Shown: piece by piece, positions 7,542 through 11,070 of the stretch | Position numbering within the stretch: the first letter of the stretch is position 1 | Layout of the letters: each line of letters begins with the position of its first letter | Assembly (NCBI GenBank): GCA_008016945.1 | Contig: SSGN01000011.1 | Span: 1 to 11,070, forward strand | DNA: 11,070 nt | Reading direction: 5' to 3' | Origin: Flavobacteriales bacterium | GTDB taxonomy: Bacteria > Bacteroidota > Bacteroidia > Flavobacteriales > PHOS-HE28 | The notes under the pieces: model-generated | Databases searched by the model: none | What the model was told of the DNA's origin: nothing | What the model saw: the letters and a program-made list of their open reading frames with translations, nothing else | Made by a program: the position numbers and the translations under genes

Positions 7542-8390
7542 TCACACCTCGAACCGCAGTCGTTTCAACAGCCGGGAATCGTCGAGGTAGTAGCTCACGG
7601 AATAAGAGCCGTGGGGCCAGCCCCGAACGGTCACCACCAGCTCCATGGAATAGGTTCCCGGCCCCAGGTAGCGCGGCTTCCCGATGGTGTATACCAACCG
7701 GCCATCGGCATCGTGGATCAACGCGGTGATCCTACCTTGGGAATTCAGTTCAAAGTGGACCGTGCCCTGCATGGTGGTGGGGAGCGCCGAGAAGACCTGC
7801 CCATCCTCGGTGGGTGGCGCATAGGACAAGCCGTACCAGGGCACTTCACGACCGGTGAGGTCGGCCACGAACTGGCGCAAGGAGATGGCGGCGGTGCTTA
7901 TCGCAGCGATGGTATGTGCATTGGCCACGGCCCAAACGGCGGCCTGTGCATCATCCGGGTTGATCTTGTTCCGTACCAGATGATCGGCCAGCCGCACCCA
8001 TGCCGGACACGCCAGCCCCAGGGAGGAGAATGGCACGCCCGCACTTGGTGAACGATCGCCACTCTCCACACAGAACGCCCTACAGGTGGCACGGTGCGTA
8101 CCGCGTGGCGCGAGCCGGACCGGGACCCGATCCACGATCATCAGATCCTGGCCTTCTGGATCGCTGTTCTTCATGAGCCAACCTGCAGGTATGGTGGTCT
8201 CCAGCGGCCGATCGGTATGGTTCACCAGTTCCACCATCAGACATTCGTCCGTATGGCCACCCAACCCTTGTCCGCGGAGGGTGACCTCTCCGGCCATCAG
8301 CACCTCATCGAGCGGGACGACCTCCACAGGAGGTGGTGCGACAGACGGGCCGAGCGGCCAAAGGAGGGACAGGAGGAGCACGCGATCCAT
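7542..8390 (-). CDS. Secreted protein of unknown family
   Basis: A 282-residue protein with an N-terminal signal peptide (MDRVLLLSLLWPLGPSVA, cleavage near residue 18). I do not recognise the family. The N-terminal half looks like a beta-sandwich domain holding VELVNHTDRPLETTIPAGWL, DPEGQDLMIVDRVPVRLAPRG and CRAFCVESGDRSP. Next is a helical segment (about 127-175, AWVRLADHLVRNKINPDDAQAA, then AVANAHTIAAI). The C-terminal 90 residues are beta-rich and end GSYSVSYYLDDSRLLKRLRF, which recalls FlgD-like or type IX cargo-associated domains but without a clear sorting signal. C103 and C107 are close together and could form a disulphide with C50 or C128. The start at ATG 8390 is set by the signal peptide; the frame is open back to 8474, which would overlap the upstream gene. 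It lies 47 bp after the DUF4846 gene. Confidence 0.8.
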   Translation of the reverse strand: MDRVLLLSLLWPLGPSVAPPPVEVVPLDEVLMAGEVTLRGQGLGGHTDECLMVELVNHTDRPLETTIPAGWLMKNSDPEGQDLMIVDRVPVRLAPRGTHRATCRAFCVESGDRSPSAGVPFSSLGLACPAWVRLADHLVRNKINPDDAQAAVWAVANAHTIAAISTAAISLRQFVADLTGREVPWYGLSYAPPTEDGQVFSALPTTMQGTVHFELNSQGRITALIHDADGRLVYTIGKPRYLGPGTYSMELVVTVRGWPHGSYSVSYYLDDSRLLKRLRFEV

Positions 8391-8437
8391 GCCGTTGTCG
8401 TTTTCGAGACAACGGTGGCGTGGTCCGGATCCGTATA

Positions 8438-9214
8438 TCACCACCGCTTGCGATCGGTCCACGCGAAGGTCCATTCAGGGGTGCGCAGCTGATCGCCATC
8501 ACCCTCGATGTACCACGCGCCCAGGTCCGGTCGCTGAAGGTTCTTCAACACATGGATCCGCTGAGCGGGCATATAGCTCTGGGCCAGGAGAAAGGCGCAG
8601 CGACCATCGCTCATCCGGGCCACGTCCACCACGATCACCGCATGGCCTGGGCTTCCTCCATGGATGAAGACATCACCCGCCTCGATGGGTTCCTCGGCCA
8701 CCGCCTTCAACTCCCGGCTCAAGCTCAACGTTCCGGCATAGGTGAACACCACATCGAGATAGGCCAGGAGGGCCGCATGCGACCTGTCCGGCGCAGCAGA
8801 ACGCACCCACGAACAGGTGTTCCCAACGACCTTGATCCGCTCGCCGTTCATCCACCGTTCCAACGAGGTCCGGAACCCGTTGGTGAATTGGAAGTGGATC
8901 TCGCTGATCCGACCTTGTGCGAAGAGGTGTTCCGCACGTAAGCGGATCACGGCATCGGCACACTGTTGCAGATCTTTGGTACCCACGCTCAAGTCCACCA
9001 CGGCGGCATGGACATCCTGCCGCGACTTCTGGGCTCCGCTGTAGGTAAGCACTGGGGAACCCGCAGGGAGCAAGGGCAACGCGCGCAGGTAGGCCGCGAA
9101 GGAGCCTTCGGCCGGGGTACTGCGCACAGCCCCTTGCGGGGTTGGGAACCGCTGTTCGATCGGGGTGGAGCTGGACACGGCCAAGGCCCAGCAGAGGAAC
9201 ACCAGGATGCTCAT
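8438..9214 (-). CDS. DUF4846 domain-containing exported protein
   Basis: A 258-residue protein that fits the DUF4846 family, widespread in Bacteroidota and of unknown function. The start at ATG 9214 opens directly with a hydrophobic export segment (SILVFLCWALAVSSS); ATG 9277 would put 21 residues before it. Family landmarks in order: EGSFAAYLRALPLLP (36-50), QDVHAAVVDL (66-75), DLQQCADAVIRLRAEHL (81-97), IHFQFTNGF (106-114), FTYAGTLSLSREL (147-159), GDVFIHGGSPGHAVIVVDVA (170-189), AQSYMPAQ (201-208), HVLKN (211-215) and TPEW (235-238). The Cys in QQCAD (C85) and the His in SPGHAV (H181), the latter after GDVFI, are arranged as in papain-like NlpC/P60 or CHAP amidases, so a cell-wall amidase activity is conceivable; that is my inference. 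It heads a three-gene minus-strand group with an unknown secreted protein and a WD40 protein. Confidence 0.92.
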   Translation of the reverse strand: MSILVFLCWALAVSSSTPIEQRFPTPQGAVRSTPAEGSFAAYLRALPLLPAGSPVLTYSGAQKSRQDVHAAVVDLSVGTKDLQQCADAVIRLRAEHLFAQGRISEIHFQFTNGFRTSLERWMNGERIKVVGNTCSWVRSAAPDRSHAALLAYLDVVFTYAGTLSLSRELKAVAEEPIEAGDVFIHGGSPGHAVIVVDVARMSDGRCAFLLAQSYMPAQRIHVLKNLQRPDLGAWYIEGDGDQLRTPEWTFAWTDRKRW

Positions 9215-9351
9215 GTACACGGTAATGCGTGCGCCAGGGGATGGTAACGCCTCAACGCCGATCTGGGGAGGATCCATCGGCGTGTCCTTGGCCGGTTAGG
9301 TACGCGGGAGGCGGATCGCCAGGAATGGGCCGGGAACGTATGCGACCGTTG
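9215..9351. other. Non-coding leader of the DUF4846 gene
   Basis: Between the DUF4846 start and the repeat-bounded element there are about 137 bp without a convincing gene. I found no TAnnTTTG motif on the minus strand, no hairpin with a U-run and no riboswitch-like structure. The promoter of the downstream three-gene group must lie here or inside the adjacent element but cannot be pointed out. Confidence 0.5.
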
Positions 9352-9354
9352 ACC

Positions 9355-9516
9355 TCAGTGCCTGTTGGGGATCTCCTGAATGACGAACCCCGAGACTACT
9401 TTCCGGTCCCGTCCCATGATCATCGCGTAGCGGTGTCCACGGGATCCATTCGAGGTACCCTTTAGGCGAAGTTCGGGCGAAGAAGAGGCCGGGGGCGCGT
9501 TTATGGAGATCCCCAA
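9355..9516 (-). CDS. Doubtful 53-codon ORF inside the repeat element
   Basis: From TTG 9516 to TGA 9355-9357 a frame of 53 residues lies almost exactly within the inverted-repeat element. Its second half reads like protein (RGHRYAMIMGRDRKVVSGF, then VIQEIPNRH at the end), with mostly G or C third positions as in real genes here. Its stop codon comes from the left flanking duplication. The start is weak and another frame on the same strand is also open, so this may be a fragment of an ancestral transposase or only an effect of high GC. Confidence 0.2.
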   Translation of the reverse strand: MGISINAPPASSSPELRLKGTSNGSRGHRYAMIMGRDRKVVSGFVIQEIPNRH

Positions 9517-9520
9517 CAGA
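9361..9520. mobile_element. MITE-like element with terminal inverted repeats
   Basis: CTGTTGGGGATCTCC (9362-9376) and GGAGATCCCCAACAG (9505-9519) are a perfect 15-bp inverted repeat. Directly outside both ends is the direct repeat ACCTCAGTG(C), at 9352-9361 and 9521-9530. Inverted ends plus a 9-10 bp flanking duplication are the hallmarks of a transposed element. With a length of about 160 bp and no room for a transposase it would be a non-autonomous MITE or a deletion derivative of an insertion sequence. A 9-bp duplication would fit several DDE families, such as IS4-like. The insertion is at the very end of the 484-residue gene: the right-hand duplication contains that gene's stop codon (9524-9526). 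The interior (9377-9504) is GC-rich with no further strong symmetry. Confidence 0.6.
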
Positions 9521-9523
9521 ACC

Positions 9524-10978
9524 TCAGTGCTTGACCGGATCCGCGGACTTGTTCGAGGGCTTGTAGCCGAACAGGCGATTGTCCTTGATCATGTTGTCCA
9601 CATACGGTGGAACCAGCGTCTCCCAGCCGCTCTTGCCCTGGCGGATCAGGTCGAGCACCTGCCTGCTGAAGATATGCAGCACCTCGGGGTCGAAGGTGTT
9701 GATATCCACGATGCGCTTGTTGAAGAGGAGGTAGTCGTACAATGGCTTCAGGCGCGGATGGACCGGCATGTTGGCCGTTGTCATGATCTCATCATTCTCC
9801 TTCTCCCTGCTGGGGTACACGTAGATCTTCAGGTCCCGGGTGAAGAGGATACCGAACGCCTCGAGCATACCTCCGTTGAGGTTGCGGTAGTACCGCTCGT
9901 CGAACACGTCGATCAGGTTGTTCACGCCGAGGATCACCCCCATGCGCGCCTTGGTGAACCGGCTGAAGTACTCGATCAGCTTGTAATACTCCTGGTAGTT
10001 GCTGATGAGCACGGTCTGGCCCAGGGAGCAGAGGATGTCGGCCCGATCGATGAAATCCTTCTCGTCCACATCACCGGTATCGGCCCGCAGGTTGTTCAAG
10101 GTGATCTCGAAGAGCACTTGGAGGTTCTGCCGGTCCACACGCTGTTCCTTGATGAACATGTTGTAGCCGTTCATGATCATATCGATGTTGACCTTGGTGA
10201 CCGGCCTGAAGCTGCCTCTGATGGCGAGGATGTTCTTCTTGTACAGGGCTTCACTGGCCTGGAGATTCTGTCCGTCGGGACCGAAGAGCACGGCATCGGT
10301 GTATCCTCGTTTCACCAGCTGTAGGCTTAGCAGGCGGTTATCCACCTGGGCGAAGGCCGGTCCGTTCATCTGGATCATGTCCACCTCCACCACGTGTCGG
10401 CTCACATTGTCGTAAAGGGCCGTCATGATCATCCTCGGATCATGGTGGTGCATGAGGCATCCATACAACAAGTTCACGCCGACCACGCCAATGGTCTCTT
10501 GTTGCAAGCTGATGTCCGGGTCATGCAAGCGCACGTGGATGATGACATCGTTGGTGGGCCCATCGGCGACGGTCTGGAAGCGAACACCGATCCAGCCATG
10601 CCCGCCATGTGGCCGGTCGAACGTGCTGCCGGCCACGGTATTGGCGAACGTGAAGAACTTCTTGGTGGGATGGTCCGCCCTGGAGAGGCGCTCGGTGATC
10701 AGCCGGTACTCGTGCCGAAGCATGTTATTGAGCCGGCTTTCACACACGAAGCGATTCCCAGGTTCCTTCCCATAGATGGCATTGCTGAAATCCTTGTCGT
10801 AGGCGCTCATCGCCTTAGCGATGGTCTGCGAGGCGCCACCGACCCTGAAGAAGTGGCGCACGGTCTCCTGTCCAACGCCGATCTCGGCGAAAGTGCCGTA
10901 CAGGTCGCGGTCCATGTTGATCCGCCGCGCCTTCTGGGCGGGGCTCAAGGGAACGTGATCTGGATCCTGTACGATCAT
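9524..10978 (-). CDS. Conserved-looking 484-residue cytoplasmic protein, function unknown
   Basis: A 484-residue protein from ATG 10978 (MIVQDPDHVPLSP) to TGA 9524-9526, without signal peptide or membrane segment. I do not recognise a characterised family. It looks like one or two compact alpha/beta domains with well-formed blocks: DRDLYGTFAEIGVGQETVRH (23-42), FFRVGGASQTIAKAMSAYD (43-61), HVRLHDPDISLQQETIGVVG (148-167), VDNRLLSLQLVKRGYTDAV, then SEALYKKNILAIRGSFRPV, and GVILGVNNLIDVFDERYY further on. The strong AEIG-GQ and FRVGGASQT blocks suggest a ligand or cofactor site, which is inference. HGGH (124-127) superficially recalls the nucleotidyltransferase HxGH motif but sits in mid-protein without the other signatures. 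ATG at codon 22 is an alternative start. Codon use is like that of its neighbours. Its stop codon is part of the target duplication of the adjacent element, and a poly-C tract (minus strand) lies 48 bp upstream. Confidence 0.85.
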   Translation of the reverse strand: MIVQDPDHVPLSPAQKARRINMDRDLYGTFAEIGVGQETVRHFFRVGGASQTIAKAMSAYDKDFSNAIYGKEPGNRFVCESRLNNMLRHEYRLITERLSRADHPTKKFFTFANTVAGSTFDRPHGGHGWIGVRFQTVADGPTNDVIIHVRLHDPDISLQQETIGVVGVNLLYGCLMHHHDPRMIMTALYDNVSRHVVEVDMIQMNGPAFAQVDNRLLSLQLVKRGYTDAVLFGPDGQNLQASEALYKKNILAIRGSFRPVTKVNIDMIMNGYNMFIKEQRVDRQNLQVLFEITLNNLRADTGDVDEKDFIDRADILCSLGQTVLISNYQEYYKLIEYFSRFTKARMGVILGVNNLIDVFDERYYRNLNGGMLEAFGILFTRDLKIYVYPSREKENDEIMTTANMPVHPRLKPLYDYLLFNKRIVDINTFDPEVLHIFSRQVLDLIRQGKSGWETLVPPYVDNMIKDNRLFGYKPSNKSADPVKH

Positions 10979-11024
10979 AGGCTCGGTCTTGTGGGGGTTC
11001 GCTGGAACGAGGGGGGGACGGTGT

Positions 11025-11055
<31 letters not shown>

Positions 11056-11070
11056 CGCAAAAGACCTCAC

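Noticed and set aside
10598..10609. HGGH in the 484-residue protein as a nucleotidyltransferase HxGH active site.
   Set aside because: It lies at residues 124-127, not near the N-terminus after a GxFDPxH-type strand, and no C-terminal SSTxxR-like motif is present.

Overview
The window looks like chromosomal DNA of an uncultured, GC-rich member of the Bacteroidota, most likely Flavobacteriales-like. Pointers are a ZapB-like/ZapA/RNase Y gene order, a small periplasmic protein with a TonB C-terminal domain, a DUF4846 protein, a secreted M23 peptidase with a C-terminal domain typical of the group, general lack of Shine-Dalgarno sequences and one exact TAnnTTTG promoter motif. The lineage call is an inference from gene content.

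Layout. (1) Positions 1-2230, minus strand: a secreted M23 metallopeptidase followed by a small exported TonB-domain protein that runs off the left edge. Two copies of a palindromic 21-nt repeat lie between them. (2) A divergent intergenic region (2231-2427), then a plus-strand block 2428-4627: ZapB-like coiled coil, ZapA and RNase Y, a division and RNA-turnover block. It is closed by a terminator-like hairpin (4655-4687). A hairpin also overlaps the RNase Y start. (3) Positions 4737-6522, plus strand: a SAM-dependent methyltransferase and a UDP-sugar epimerase of the WbpP/VipB type. Between them is a 23-codon frame that resembles the first residues of a family 4 glycosyltransferase, perhaps the stub of a lost gene. 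(4) Positions 6574-9214, minus strand: three closely spaced genes in the order DUF4846 lipoprotein-like or exported protein, secreted protein of unknown family, seven-bladed WD40 protein. They converge on the epimerase. (5) Positions 9215-9523: a non-coding stretch holding an element of about 160 bp with 15-bp perfect terminal inverted repeats and a 9-10 bp flanking direct repeat, which has the architecture of a MITE. (6) Positions 9524-10978, minus strand: a 484-residue conserved-looking protein that I cannot assign. Upstream of it is a 29-nt poly-G run that is either a slippage tract or a sequencing artefact.

Most of the window is ordinary housekeeping or envelope content. The most rewarding items are the MITE-like element at 9361-9520, the glycosyltransferase-like stub, the palindromic repeat pair at 449-509, and the possible cysteine amidase fold hidden in the DUF4846 protein. 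I saw no tRNA, rRNA, CRISPR array or defence system.
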